From Tigriopus japonicus (taxonomy: Eukaryota > Arthropoda > Copepoda > Harpacticoida > Harpacticidae): a DNA stretch of 64,000 nt. The notes under the pieces were generated by a model, which did no database searches, had not been told where the DNA came from, and worked only from the letters and a program-made list of their open reading frames with translations. Location: contig CM021316.1 in assembly GCA_010645155.1 (NCBI GenBank), positions 5,538,954 to 5,602,953 of the forward strand. Reading direction: 5' to 3'. Made by a program: the position numbers and the translations under genes. This document shows positions 44,605 through 58,811 of this stretch, one piece after another (position 1 is the stretch's first letter; every line of letters begins with the position of its first letter).

Positions 44605-46882
44605 CTGTCAAATAAATATCCTCTTTGCATGTGGGCACTTCACTATTGCAAAGAACACCTGGCTTTCGTCCGGAAAAAGGGCAAAACTTTATTCAAAGAT
44701 CCCCTTCTCTACCGTCGAAAAAGCGTTCTTCCACGTTGGTCTGTCTGAACCAACCAACCCCTTGAGCGTTATGGTGACAGGCGAAAAAAAGTTAAGCACT
44801 TTGAATTTCACAGACAATTCCATGACGACAGACGACAAAGCCGTCGGGTCGTTGTGGAAAAGTCCATTTCTACTTTTATTCTCTACATTATTCTCGACAA
44901 ACACGGAAGGGGACGATTTGGGGGTGGCCGCTAATAAAGTGGCCACACGCGTTAGGGGCGCTTTGTCAACCCCTGGACTCTAAACATTAAGGAAATTACC
45001 ACAGCCTCAAACCCCTTCCGAGCAACAAAAAACCTCTCCATCATTATTTGATGGCAAGCTAGCAACATTTTGTTTTTTTTTTCAGTCAAAAGGGGGGTAT
45101 CTCTTTCTCGCTCTCTTATTTGTATCTCAACTATCAACGTCTTTATTTGGACTCTGTCGAAAAAAAGACTAAGATTATGTGCACCCAAGAAATCTGGGAG
45201 AGAAATTTGCGACCATTTCTCACTGTCAGGCCAATAAATTGCAACAAGTACGTCAAGGCATTTGGGAGTGGGCTTTGAGCCAAACGATTTGTTATTGGAC
45301 CACTGAAGGAAGAAGCAATGGGAGGCACGTACTACGACAACGAAAAAGGCAGAAGGAAAAAAGAAAGACAAGGCGATAGGAGAACGAACCTTGATCCTCT
45401 ACTTACGATGCATGAAGAAAGGCCAACAACAAACACCAACCACCAACCATCATCCAACAATGGCCACCGAAACACCACTCACTCAGGTCGGGCAATGAAA
45501 ATCAATTGACTTTGGACACGAATACCCGGCTCTCGGGGAACAATTTGCACCCACGTCATCTGGTTTAAAAAGCGACTTTCTGAGATTCAAATGTCAAGCT
45601 TCCCAAAATAGCATGACCTCTTTGGCTGAACTAAGAATGAGAGCCTCCTCCCTCATTTGTATTCTGCAATGTGGGTTAATACGTCTGGAGTCAATGAATA
45701 CCAACAACAAGCCATTCAAACTGTTGTAAAGGATTGGATTGTTCACTTCATTTGGAAAGTTAAAAATAACCCTTTTAAAAACACACTGGAGTTGCCAGTC
45801 TCCATTTACAACTATAGGCCTTCTTTTGTGACCTGTCAAGAAATAGACACTCATTCATGCAGTGTGAATTTTATCTGCAAGACACCTTTGGCGAAGGCTT
45901 TGCCGTACAAAGTCTAGAAGAAAGAGGATCCATCCATGATCTTCTCCGAAAGTAGGGCACTTCTTGCACCGAGTCAAGTGCCATCCATATAGTGCACCAA
46001 TGTCATTCTCTTGTTCGCAGGGTTATGTAAAGTATGCAGAGCCAATGCGGCTGTCGTGTACCATGATACGAAGACAAGAGTTCCATGTGCACTCCTCGTT
46101 CTGGATTTTTACTATTTGAAGGGAATACGCTTTAACCACGAAAGATCCAAGTAATGGCGATAAGAGGGGACGGGACGACGAGAAAGAAGACGAAGAAGGG
46201 AGGGAAGCTCATGATGGTTCCACTTTTCCCGTTTGGTTTCCTGTATTTTCATGTCCCGCTTGTCATTAGGAGGAACAAAATGTAGCGCATACACATTGTG
46301 AGGGCCTCTCATTAATCATTAATCAGAATTGAGGCTGACAGCTGACTGCCGACCAACAGAAAGAAGGGAGCCAAAGGACAGAAGAGAGCGAGAGAGCTTT
46401 TGTGTATTAGTTCCCCCTCTAATTCGCGTTATGAGTAAAGAATTACATAGACTATCATCACTCTTTTTAAAGTTTCAAAAGACAGCTTAAGCTCTTTTCT
46501 TGGACCACTCGGGGGCTTTGGAACAGCGGGAGACTTAATGTGTTAATTGCACGGTTTATGGGGAACAATTACGGGCATAAAAATCTGTCTCTTTTCACTC
46601 TGAGCTCGCTCGCTTAAATCGGACCCATTAGTGTGGTTTGAAACATCAGTGAGTGAGTTAGAAGGGGCACAACGACCGGTGAAATAATGAGCGAAACTGG
46701 CAAGAAATCCCATTAAGGTTGCAAAGATGGCTACTATTTATAAAGAACAATTGCAATGCCTCGGATGGAATGCACGTCTGGCAAATCCAGTTTGCGATAC
46801 GGCAAAGGGAAACAAACAAGAAGGCACCTTTCTGCCATTGTGTTGGTTCTGGGTGGGTGGTTTTAGATTGGTCGCTCGCTTA

Positions 46883-46904
46883 CTTGCTTGCTTGCTTGCT
46901 TGCT
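46883..46904. repeat. (TTGC)n microsatellite
   Basis: About five tandem CTTG units. Confidence 0.9.
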
Positions 46905-49601
46905 CGTGGAAGAGGACAATAATCTTGCACGGTTACGCTTAATGAGGACAAGCAGGATAAGGCCAACGAAGGCCATTTGTCTGCGTTCCTTTTTTCCTGC
47001 TTGGATAAAGAGAATCAACGCGATATTAGGCTTGGAGTGAAGCAATGTCGTGGTTTTTCTTTCGGTTTTCTCACGTGGCAATCAGAACTGCTTAAGTGGG
47101 ACAATCTCCGACACTTTTCTCTTTCGCTATAAATAAATGTATGGACGTAACTCGTTCCCTTAGGCAATGAAAAGGGCCCTCCTCATTCACTTGAAAGAGT
47201 ACGAATGAAATGAGGGAAGAAAGGGCTCCAATGCATTATGTATTAATTTCCTCTCGAGCTTTTTCCCTACGACAAACTCGACTAGTCCGAATAATATGAC
47301 GAGTGGAGGTCAATTGTTTTTCTTGGCATGTACAGCTGTACACATACACATCATGTGCCAGTATTTCTACTCGAACTACTAAACATTCGTGCTCAGCGTC
47401 GCACACGTCAGGAAAGCATGCATTTCAAGACCTTGAGTTGTTAACCACTAATAGTTTATGCGAGAAACAAGTCCAATCTAATTTGTGAACACACGCGTTG
47501 AGCGATTTTCGAATACGCTAGCAGTAGTAGCTCGAGTTCCGCGTTCAGTTGCCCGTGGGAAAAGGCCACACAGATGGCAAGGCCTTTAATTGCGCCATTC
47601 TCAGGGTGGAGGATCAGAGAGGCCCTAAACGAACTACCGTACTCATATCTCTTAGGACGTCTTTCGGGGGTGAAACTCAATAAGAATGTTCGGATGAACG
47701 GATGATTTTCTATTCAGACATCAAATGCTCCAAAACAAAGTAGGTGATAGGGATACACATTTATGCATTGTCAAGTGAGAAGTTGAATGAATGATGTACA
47801 CCCGCTTTTTGGCGAGAACTGGTTTGTTGTTGGTTCATTTGAAAATTGAACTTATGAACAAGAATGGATCTCACCTACATGACGAGAAAATCCTTCCCAT
47901 TTCCGTTTTCCGAAACACGATACTGGACATTTGTACATACCTTTTTACCTAAGCGTTAGAGCAAATACAATGTCCTCATTCATAGTTGGGATGGATACCA
48001 ATATCCATTCAAACCCAATTTTATTTGCTCAATTACGTGTTGAATTAGCTTTCATCATTTATCAACTCTTGACGTGAAATGTGTATTTGTTGTAAAGCTT
48101 AGAGTTGACGACCTCCTCCTCTCCCAATTCATCATAGCGATAAAACTGTGCTCGAATGCTGCCTTGTAAAAGTAGTCATTAGCTCTAGTACTTTAAGAGA
48201 AGAGACACAAAGATAAGCTTGACCAAACAATTGCAATTGCATTTAGACATCCATCAACAAATACTAAACATGCACTCTGACATTCTCCTCCACTTTGCTT
48301 TGACCTATTACTAAACCTATTTGGAGCATATTTAATGGCCTTAAATATCTTCATAATAATGCGTGACTCCGGAGAAAGAAGCTCCTTCGTTCACTTCCAA
48401 GAATCTTTCGATCCCGGGAACTGAGAGAAAAGCAGAAGCAAGAAAGAAGATGAAAGCTCAAGATAGATTAGATTGATTCAGCCAGTCCCGTCTTTAATGG
48501 CATTGCCCCTGTCATGCACGCTCCACAGTCAGTCGTCGAGTTGAGCACAAAGACGCTGGTTGGTGGCCTCGTGTGTGGAGTTAGCCTTTGGCAGAGCCAA
48601 GAGGACATAATTGGGCCTAAATCTGATCAAGCAGAGAGAGCAATTTTTCGCTTCTCTCCCTCCAGGGATTCCATGTTCAATTATGACAAGGAGAGCTATG
48701 TAATATCTGTCTGTGATCTCTCTCTCTCTATCTGTCCGTCCCTGAGTCCGCCTCGTTCACCCTCATTCTTACGGATCTCTGATTCTTACCAACTCACACA
48801 CATACACGCTAAAAGTGCATTGAACAAGCTAGTTATGGCCTCTGCTCGAGGTCGAACCATTCAATGGTGTACTTCTAAGACAAAACAACTTTCATCGTCA
48901 ACATTTTTTTGTGACTGCCATGGTGGACAAATCGCCATCCTTTTCACAAATTTATGGCCGTCTTTCTCATAAATAAGACGGAAAACTGAACTGAGAGCTG
49001 AACACACTTGGATTAGGTGCAAGCAAAGTTCGAAGTCTTTTTTTCTTCCTTTCGTCGACGAGAGAATGGCAAAGCAGACCTTTAGAAATGATAATGAGAA
49101 CAAAATTTGTGAATCATTCTGGAAATTCGGCGAATATGCGGCTCTGTTACACAGTCTCAGAGAAGTCTCGTTTTAGATGAAAGCTATCTTGGAGCAAAAG
49201 TTTTGTCTTACGAATCGCTAGATTAACTCGAAAGCTACCTACAGTACATATTCAATACGCTTCCCTCAAGACGCTAGCTTGGCTTTTCCTCATTTGTCAT
49301 GTCATTACCGAGGATTAGGTTCAATACATTGATTGTGCCAGGTCTCTATTTTAAAAGGCAATTAGTCAAAACAAGCTGTATATTGATGAATTGAATTAAG
49401 GGAACCCATGTCACGGTTTAGATTATCTCTTCATAGTGCCCTTCCATGGCGCCCTTATCAAATCAATTATGCCCTTTGTTAATGATCCTCTTGACATTAT
49501 ATCCCAGTTTTCAGTGGTTCAGCGTTGCTGTTGTTGGTCCAATGGCCTAACTGTCCAACCAACAACAATGGCAAGCGGCAGCACCATGAAGGACCCCGAC
49601 G

Positions 49602-49631
49602 ACAACAACAACAACAACAACAACAACAACA
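49602..49631. repeat. (AAC)n microsatellite
   Basis: Ten AAC units; produces poly-Asn or poly-Gln in spurious ORFs. Confidence 0.95.
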
Positions 49632-49815
49632 GCAAATACAACAGCAACAGAGCACGTGGAGGCTGGTTGTTCACTGGTGGATTAGGGCACACGGACAATC
49701 GGAGAGGCGATAAAGTTGCAGTAGCGGTGCCTTTTTACTGCCATCGAGCAGGAATGCTTCAATTGTGGACCGTCAATATATTGGGAACTGGATTATCAAT
49801 ACTTTATTGGTTGCC

Positions 49816-49846
49816 AGAGAGAAAGAGAGGGAGAGAGAGAGAGAGA
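49816..49846. repeat. (GA)n tract
   Basis: Interrupted GA dinucleotide repeat with a pure core of about 16 bases. Confidence 0.9.
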
Positions 49847-52800
49847 AAACTCTCCCAGTTAGTTAGGAACTGGCAGACTGAGAGGGTATCAGCATGAGTG
49901 GTTGACTGGTTGGTTAGATGGATGGGTAAAGTCTGACTGAGTCGTTGACTAGCGTACCGAGAGGCCATCATGACTTAGAGTGATAAGCCTAAATTTGATT
50001 GACAGTTATGACCTGCCATGAAAATGGGAGTAAACAGCGAGTCCATGGGGTCTACAGTACTACCTCGTTCAACGACATATACACTAGGATTAAAGCCCCC
50101 TTCCGTCTGTCCACCAACCCACAGGCCCTCAGTTCTCCCAAGGGACACGTTATGTCCAAAACCTGGTGGTTTAAATCCAAAGTGGACATTATACTTTGTA
50201 TGTGTGTGTGCTTATTTTGCATGAGCGTGTGACAATAAGGCTGGGAAAGGGAGGCATGTGTATAATCAGATCCTTTAAGCCTTCGCATGCAAATGCCACC
50301 AAAATACTCCAGATTTCTTGTTGGTTCCCATCTATTTTCTTTGAGAACCTCACAAACTACCTTTTACTAAAGCTCGACAATACACTGTTTTTCTCTATTA
50401 TTTGTGTACCAAGGTGATCGTAAATAATTCTCTTTTTGGAACGATTTCTCCGATTTTAGTATGTCCTCCAAGTTCCGAGTCTATGGCCATGTCGGAAAAT
50501 ACAGGCCATCGGTCAACAATCGGTTTGAGAGACTTTTACCTTTGTCAGCTTGTGCAATATCTAATACGACTGATAGGGTTGTCCATGGCACAAATGGGTC
50601 TTTGGTAGGAGTTGGGATAATTGCTAGAGGTCGTACACAAATATTTGTTTCCCTCAAGAGCTAACACATCATCCTTCCTATCCGAAAAAACGGTGAAAGT
50701 CCTCATCACATTTCATCCGTTACGTCCTAGGACAGCTGATGAGGAAGGCCCTTGACGGGAAGGAACATGCGTCTGAAAACCAGGGTCTATAGGACTATCA
50801 AGTATCGTTTGCCTTCCATCTCCTGAGCAACTGCAAGCAACACCCGCGCCAAGAGAAGCCAATTATCCAAAGTTTTCCAGTGTCTTGAGGCCAGTGGACA
50901 ACAATACTTTATGCTTACGGTAAACATGCAAGTTTGGAGGCATGAAATCACGTTGGTTTCTGAGGCACAGGAGCTTTTGTCAAGAGCTCAAAACCAAAAG
51001 GCGTTTAATACTGTAGAACCATCAGAGAATACAGTTCTACATGATTGTGAATCCTATTATTTGATCAACCGAAGGAATAGAAATCAAAGCTCGAGCCATT
51101 TCCCTATGGATGAGTAAGCACGATGGGATTTGAAGGTCATTGAAGTGTCAAAATGATTTCAGCAGATTCATCATCAGCATGTCAAGGCTGTCTGCCCTGA
51201 TTGACGTGCATGAAGAATTAGAATGCGCCCAAAACGTTGGCTTCGTAAAATTCAATCAAATATCTGACAGCTTCGAGACCACCAAACCGCGCCAATGGTT
51301 CCCATTGGGAACATACGTTAAGGCTTCCCGTTTGGTTTTGGCCCCACATTTCTATTTTTCTTCTTACAAGTTCTCATCGAAAGCACACCCTTTCTGATCA
51401 AGGTGCTTGCGTGTTCTTCGTGCTCCTCGAAAACACACGGGTTTTAATTTACAGGCTGAACAGGCAGGGTTTCTTGATCTTCAACAAGTTTCCTGGAGAT
51501 TCTCCTCATGCTTTGTTAACCTTGTTTCTCTTTCTTGTTCCAGTTGTTATGGTCCAAAAGTGAAGAACTTCCGTGGAGAGTTCTATGTACACAGAAAGCA
51601 AAGGTGGGGTAGTCAAGATTGGCACAGGTGAATCCATTCCACGGGGGAGTTCAAAAGTAGGCCCCTCCTGGGACTAAGCCGGACATGAAGTACGCCATTA
51701 GTACTTGACCTCAAATCAATCCTTCTTGTGCTCTCCGCCTCCAACTATTTCATTCCAATTGGAACGTGAAAAGGGAACTGGCCGCTCGGATTGGAAGTGG
51801 AAGTTGTAACAAATCCTGGACCACACTTTCAGTTCCACATTTAGATTTATGTCTTTGATCCGCTCTTCAATTTCTACCCACAGGAAGGAACTTATTGGTA
51901 AGAGGTATTAGAATCTCTTCAAGAGCTGGAACAGGCATTTTCGAGGGCTCTCCAAATCAGATGAAAACTAACAAAGAAGAGCTTATGGGAATAGTAATCT
52001 GAATAACTATAGAATGAATAGTAGGAGTTGGTACTGTATGTATGGACTACTACATCGGTTCAGTCCTGTCGGACAAAAAGAGAAAAGAAAGGAAAAAACG
52101 AAAAAGACGAAACCGAATGATGACGATTGGGAACGTTTCACCACCAATCAGTTTTTAGACTGACTTTTTGAAAGGAAAGGAAATTAATTTTCGCTCATCA
52201 GCAAAAAAGTCTCCATGGTTTTTTTCTATTCCAATTCCTTGCCTCCAATGAGCTTACACAAGAACTTACGAGACGGCATGTATTTTAATGCGTTTTAAGT
52301 TTGGTCCATTCCATAGCTTTGTTTTCTCTAATTTTCGATGTCTAATTGTGAGAGTAGTATTTCTACTACTACATGCCCTTGTTACGGTTATATTTCTCAA
52401 CAATGCTCACCTTGCAATTGAGTTGGCCATCGGAACAGCGCCCATTAAAGATTTACATTGCAATATCTTCGGGTGAGAACCTTTGTAGTAATCAAATTGA
52501 CGCAGTGCTTGCCCATTTGAGGATTCGCCTAAAAAAGCTAAAACCAAAACAGGGAGATGTTTTCCGCAACATTATATTTTGTGCCTAAAATATTGAAGAA
52601 CAATCGTGTTCATTAAGTGTGCCCCATAAAGAAACAAATCTTCAGTCTCAGGGGGCTTGTCGTCCTCAATTACATTGCACGTAGAGCCCAAGGTGGACAT
52701 ACACTAATCTGTCTTTGTTGGTCTATTGTTGAAGAGGAAATCAAGGCATAACGATGGCATTATCCGGGTCCATTCAGAATTGCGTGAAGGAATACAATGA

Positions 52801-52938
52801 AAGTTGAAATCCTACTCTTGAAAAGAGGGGATTTTTCTTTTAAGCTTTGGAGCTCGAGCCAACCACGACATGCTTGTTCCAACGAAACCAAAGAAAGAAT
52901 GAGGAAGTTTAAGCCAACCGACCAAGCAACACTGGGTC

Positions 52939-53177
52939 ATCTAGAGCAGAGGTCGGCAACCGCTTTTGGGCCAAGGCTCACCAAATTTGATTTCATATTG
53001 TAAGGGGCCCACCAAATAGGCGTAAACAGGCAAATTTACAACCAAAGGTCTTTGGGCCCATGAGTACAATACTATGGCTGGCTCGCGGGCCCACCATTTT
53101 AGACTTTCCTCATGGCTCTTGGGCCCGCCAACGACTATCCTTGGAGAGCCCACTGGTTGCCGATCCCTGATCTAGAG
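52939..53177. mobile_element. hAT-type MITE with 8-bp target duplication
   Basis: The element is 52947-53169 (223 bp). Terminal inverted repeats are CAGAGGTCGGCAACC (left) and, read inward from the right end, CAGGGATCGGCAACC: 13 of 15 match, with the CAG start typical of hAT transposons. It is flanked by a perfect 8-bp direct repeat ATCTAGAG (52939-52946 and 53170-53177), the target-site length made by hAT transposases. It has no transposase of its own; the internal minus-strand ORF is incidental. The intact duplication points to a fairly young insertion. Confidence 0.93.
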
Positions 53178-56100
53178 GAATGAACAAAAGTCGTTGGGTT
53201 AAAAAGCAAGTTTCACTAGTTTTCTGAGAATAAGTTTGGGGGGCCACCAGTGGAGAAATCCGAACAGACTTGAAGGCAAGAAAAGAAAAAGAACCAGTCA
53301 GCTTGTCCACTGAAAATGTTGAACCAACGAAATTCCTTTGAATGGCCATACATTTCTCTGAGCCTCGGTCTCTCTCGTGTAAAGCTGTTTGATGATAGTT
53401 CATGTTCTTCAGTCGTCGTCTTTGGTGGTGCCTGCTCGGTTCGGTAAGTAGTACTGAAAGCTCAGTCCATGGACTCCCAAGAGAAATCGTTCGTCCCCTT
53501 CGACTCAGCCCAATTTTTACCAGGTTGTCAAATAATCATCTAGCCTAGTGCAACTACCGTGCAACAATCTAGTGCACAATACTTCAAAAGCCTGTCCTGA
53601 GAGTCTCTAATACTAGAGCAACTAGAAGAGGGGTGCATGTGATCAACAATTCCGTTTGAGTTTCCACCTTGTTTGAACTGATGTTTTCTTGTGTCTGACG
53701 AACGAAGAAACTTGTAATGCTTAAAACCACCTTTGCAGTTAGGTACAAAGGTATTTCTTTAGACCTTGAAGCTTAGCTGAATGAAGTACCCGGTAATCAG
53801 CCTTATGTAAAGAAAGTGGCGAAAAACATTTTAAAAATTGACAATTTTCTCGTTCGTGTCCGCAGTTCAAAGGTTTGCACACTGAGATCGCACAGTTATT
53901 GGGCAGCAGCATCCGTCACCTTTGGGATATCTTGTATAGAATTTCGAAGGAGCCTCCAAACCCACACCCTCCCACAAGTCTTGGCAAGTGAACCATTGAG
54001 ATATTGCAAGCGTGAGTGGAATCTGAAATCAGTCTCGTCCTCCTAATAGTACAATTGTATAGATGGAGGTCCTGTTCCCGTATAACCTTCCAACTTCTTG
54101 TCAAGGTTGTTCCATGGAGCGAGAGGAAGAAGATCTGGAGCAAGCTCTTTACATTCATTGGGTCCTGTTGCACTGCTCAATGCGCATGTTAGGATAATTT
54201 CTCGGCTTTGCCCGAGAAAACCGTCCTCGTCAAGTCACCGAACGTACGTATATATTCCAGGGATCCGCTTAGCGATCCTGAGAAACTTTTAGGCTACTAT
54301 CGACACTTTTTTGACAGAGCCTCCTTCTTATTGGTGCCAGACTTCTCAAAGGGGACTCGAGGATCGGAAACTTCGACAGATCCAGCTAACTAAATTCAGG
54401 GGGAGGAAGAAGAAGAGTCGTTCACGAATATTGCAATTGCCTCTCGACCTTTGCCAAGAATTTGAATTGGAGCAGTATTTTAGAGCTCAATGGGAGATGG
54501 TGTTATATGTGGCAAGCTCCAGGAAGCTTCAGTATTCCATGGGGAAGAAGAGGTGGGGAGGAGGAAGGCCATAATTGATACATGTTCGGCTCTTCCAACG
54601 ACCATAGACCTGGGACATCAGGGTTGGCTTGGGCCCTCCTTAATTTGAGTTTATGTCTCGAGCTCGCATGAATCATTATAACTGCATTCACTCGTGTGTG
54701 TGAACCATGTGTACACACACACAACGTGAGCTACGTTCGTTTTTGTGGGCTTCCTCCCCTCAATTCAAACCAATGCATTGTGGTGGTTCCTCATGGGGTA
54801 CAACAAGCAGCAGCACCAACTATATCAACGTCATTGGCACTAAAGGAGACACATCTAGAGCTACTGTTGTTATGAGGCTAGTGCACGCGTTTTCATTAAT
54901 ATCCTGTTTGGTGGTACTGTGTTTCAAACGGACTGTGGCATAAACCCAAATGACCAGTTTGGGACAGTTCCATTTTGATGGCAAGTTTGAATAGAGCTGT
55001 GCACGTGGTGAACTCATCAAAGTTTCACCTTCTTAATTGCCCCTTTTAGACGTGCAGGCTTCGTTTGTCCCCAGTTGTACTAAGTTGTGGAAACCGAATA
55101 GTGCGAATAGATGGATATTGGTTCCAAATGGTTTCAACTTTCAAACTGAACTTCTAAGGGTTTATCGAGTTTTCAACAAATTCAATCACTTTTTCGTGTA
55201 GCAACTTTGGCCCACATACTTTGGGAAATGCTCAAATGTTGAGTGTCTTATGGGTAGTTATGGACAACAATGGAAACCCACTAACTTATTTCTTTCTTTG
55301 GGAGCATTTCATCTCTGCGAGCCATATTTCACGTCTTTCTAAAAATCCTTTCTTTTATAGGTTGATGGTAGGTCCGATCATCTCGCGCTGGATCTCAATG
55401 GACCATCTAACTTTCCCGAAGGAAGACTCAATGTGCCAAACAGTCAGTGTTTGTCCTATTGTTCAACGTGATCGAGTACTTTGTGTTTGAAAAGTAAACG
55501 ATCTTTTAAACGATGACATGCGGGTAAGTAGACGATCATCGCACAGGAGAGGTTGAAAAGAAGTTGAAAGTTACTTCTCCAGGACTTTAGCCTTCTGAGC
55601 CAACCCCACAACTACATTGAAGTAGAAGAAAGAAAAAAAGCATTTGGTTGTCCAAGAATGTTCTTGGTCGCTGACCAACCAGGATCAGAAATTTGTCACT
55701 TCTCACAAAAAGGGGCAATATCAAGAAAAGTTTCTTGGGCTGAAAGTTTCTTGCCTTTCTCGCGCCCCATCTCACACAATCAATGGTGAAACGGGCTACA
55801 ACGATGACCTTTTTTTTCAAAGGGCACTTCTCTCTCATCTTGTTCCAATGTTGCACATGGAGCCGGTGCGTTCTTTTAAATGGTCCAAGGAAAAAGAAAG
55901 AAACTTTCCATTCCATTGGGTTTTGGCCGGATGCTCTCGGCTTGTTTTAGGGTTCAACCAGACAGAACGAGGACGAACCAAGAAAGATAGGTCAGGTTAG
56001 AGGGCTAAACACATGGTTCAAAAGGAACAAGATATCAGTGTCCAAATGAAAACCAATCGAATGAATAACAATTGTAATCGGTAGACACCAGAACAATCAA

Positions 56101-58811
56101 AATATTATTGAAAAGTACTTTATCTACTAAAGGTATGTGTCCATCTTCCTTCGTTGCCCTCTATCGTGGAACAGGCTTTACGATAGAGATCAAGAATGAA
56201 GGAGAAAGAGAGAGATCATTTTGAACGTTAGCCAAGAAGTTGTTCCCAATTGCCTAAGCTCCGGTGACAAGAAGGGATTGTTTTGGAACTGCTTCACAAT
56301 TCGTAAGTAAGAGCCCCAGTTGCGTTCAAGGAATCAAGAGATGAAGGAATAAAATGCATGCAAGTCAGAGCTCAATCCCACAGGCCTCTGTATTTACACA
56401 CTGCAACTGGTAGGCAAGCTAATTCTTGTAAAAGAGCCAAACTCGCGGACCCATCCAATTGGCAATGAAGGCAACATGGTGCAAAGTTTGGATTTCCCAT
56501 TTGAATATACTTTTGCACAAAAACATCAAATGTTCAACACTTGTCGTTCTTGTGCAACCAACCACGAGTTCTTTTTGCACAGTTGCAACTAAAAAACGCT
56601 TGGGCAATTACCTTGAATGATGCAGTTTTTGCCTCGTTCCTATCAATCCTATTCCCCTTTTTTGCTGTTGATCGTATCTCCGGTCTCAGGATGTTGGAAC
56701 AAACCATCTTCCAACTGTTGATTTATTCATAAAAGAACGAATCTGGACGGAAAAAATGCTTAACTGAGTCTCATTGCCGTTCTTTCCTCAGATCTTCTCA
56801 GATGGAGTAAAAGGGGAGATATTCAACAACTGCTTTGACTGGCTCTGCTTTTTGCTTATAAACCACGGCTATGATCATCAAAAGGAACTTTGGCGAGGGC
56901 GTTCCACCAAAAAAAAGCCTTTGGAATATGTAGACCCAGTCTCTTTCTCTCTCACACACATACTCACGATGCCCAGATGTCTAACAAGAGCACAGACAAA
57001 CGATTATAGGAAGCGACAGAAGCGAGGGAATGGCCGAACAGTGGGATAAAGACTGAGAATAAACCAGTGAAAATCAGAGTTCGTAAAGGGGCAACACGCT
57101 TGGTCAAACATAGTTTTCTTATTATTTATTGTGCTGGAACAAGAGGGAGCAAGAGAGGTAGTGATGCTTTTAACTAAAACTTAATACCTATCGGAAAGCT
57201 TTTTATGGTTGTTCAAAGTCTTGAAAGATTGTGCCCCAAAACAACCAACCAAATCTTGCTCAGATTATCACCAATTTTGATCCCATTTTCTGTTTTTTTC
57301 TTGAAACGTTTTGAGTTAGGATTCGAGCAACCGTGTCGAGGCAACATCGAGAAGGGGACAGGATTGAGAGATGGAAGAAGACGCAAGAGACGAAGGAGAA
57401 AAGAAATGCGAACCTCGTGGCGTGTCCTCTGCTCCATTAGGGATCTGTCATCGTGGATGATAGATAAAGAGGGATTCCTTACAAACGATGGGGTTCACTG
57501 GGCTTGAAATGTTCCACAAAAAATGGATCTCGATGCAAATGCTGTATTTCTCCGTTAACTTTATTTCTGAGAATATGAAGGAAATGAAAGTGCACTAGCA
57601 CAGTCTGGCCTTTCGACAAGTCCATCTTTGCTTTTGGCACTTCAACTTTTCGGGCATTCCTGGGAAACAAAACTCAAAACTTTTAAAGGCAAAAACCCCA
57701 TCCATTGGATGGTTCACCGGCCTTCACATAGTGCGTACAAACAGTCCATCTGCTACGTTCTATTAGACTCTCTTTTTTTCTTTTGGAAACCTATGCTTCA
57801 TGAATCTTTTAGATGGGGCCTTGGAAGATAACGGAATAAGAATAGGTTTTGGACCTTGCCAGCACTTTACGGCTCTCTTCGGTAATCGTGGAAGTGTCTG
57901 CTAGTATGTACTGTTAGTCCATGTATCCATCCAAGACGTGTGGTGAGTCGAAGTTGAATATTTGATGACTTCCACAGCCATTCCCTGGCCCAGGATTGCC
58001 TGTCACGTCCAATTTGCTCCCCATTCGTACACCCACTTCCATTTGGTTTTTACGAGGGTGCAAATTTTACTGGCCTTCACCCATTGCTCCGAGGCTAAAG
58101 AATGCAAGAAGCCAGCCTTACTCATGATACCAATGCTTTGGCCTCTCCAAGCGAGATGTTTGAAGCAAGAGCAACTCTTCAACCGCAATCACTCTACGTA
58201 CCAGACAGCGGTTTTGAAACAGACCCAAAAAAGCCATTAAACCTGTTCATTATGCCAAGGCATAAATCAAAAGCTACGAGAAAAAAGGCAAACAATCATG
58301 TGAAAGGGACGCCTTCCTTAAAATACTTGCTTTAAGGTTTTTGTCTTGAATTGTGCATTTCAGTGGCAAAAGCTAATCAAACTAGAAAATTTGTCTTTGA
58401 AGTGTTTCGTAACTTATGATATGAAGAATATAAATGAAAATAAGAACAATAAATCATAAAGTAGGATAAAACAAGGAGCACTGCATTCAACTGAGTTTTA
58501 GTCGTAGCGTTAAAACAATTATTGAAGAGTGTGTCATAAGAAACAGATCCGCCATAATTCAAGTCCATTTACTTTCGACCACGTTTTGAGAGGAGCTACT
58601 TTCATGCAAGCTACCAGCAGAATGTGTTCTCCGCTTGTTTTCCCAAACTTTAATATCGGATGCAATGTCCGATACGAAGCCAATGATATGGAACATTGAA
58701 GCATCATTCTATGGATCCTGGAACGATCGTTGAATCCTTGAAGAGGAAAAGAGATTCCATAACTTAGCGAAATGGAACATTAATAATAACTTCCACCAAA
58801 TAATTAACGAG
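53178..58811. other. Gene desert
   Basis: No recognised exon. Short ORFs only, none with family motifs. Confidence 0.45.

Larger units (their letters stand above)
44605..52938. other. Gene desert with microsatellites
   Basis: No recognised coding exon over 8 kb. Low-complexity ORFs (for example around 48,514-48,972 and 49,436-49,897) are produced by repeats. Confidence 0.45.

Noticed and set aside
48514..48972. 152-codon plus-strand ORF
   Set aside because: Ser/Pro-rich through a CT-rich tract, no conserved motif, no splice or poly(A) support.
49436..49897. 153-codon ORF with poly-Asn and Arg/Glu repeats
   Set aside because: Created by (AAC)n and (GA)n microsatellites; no domain and several competing frames.
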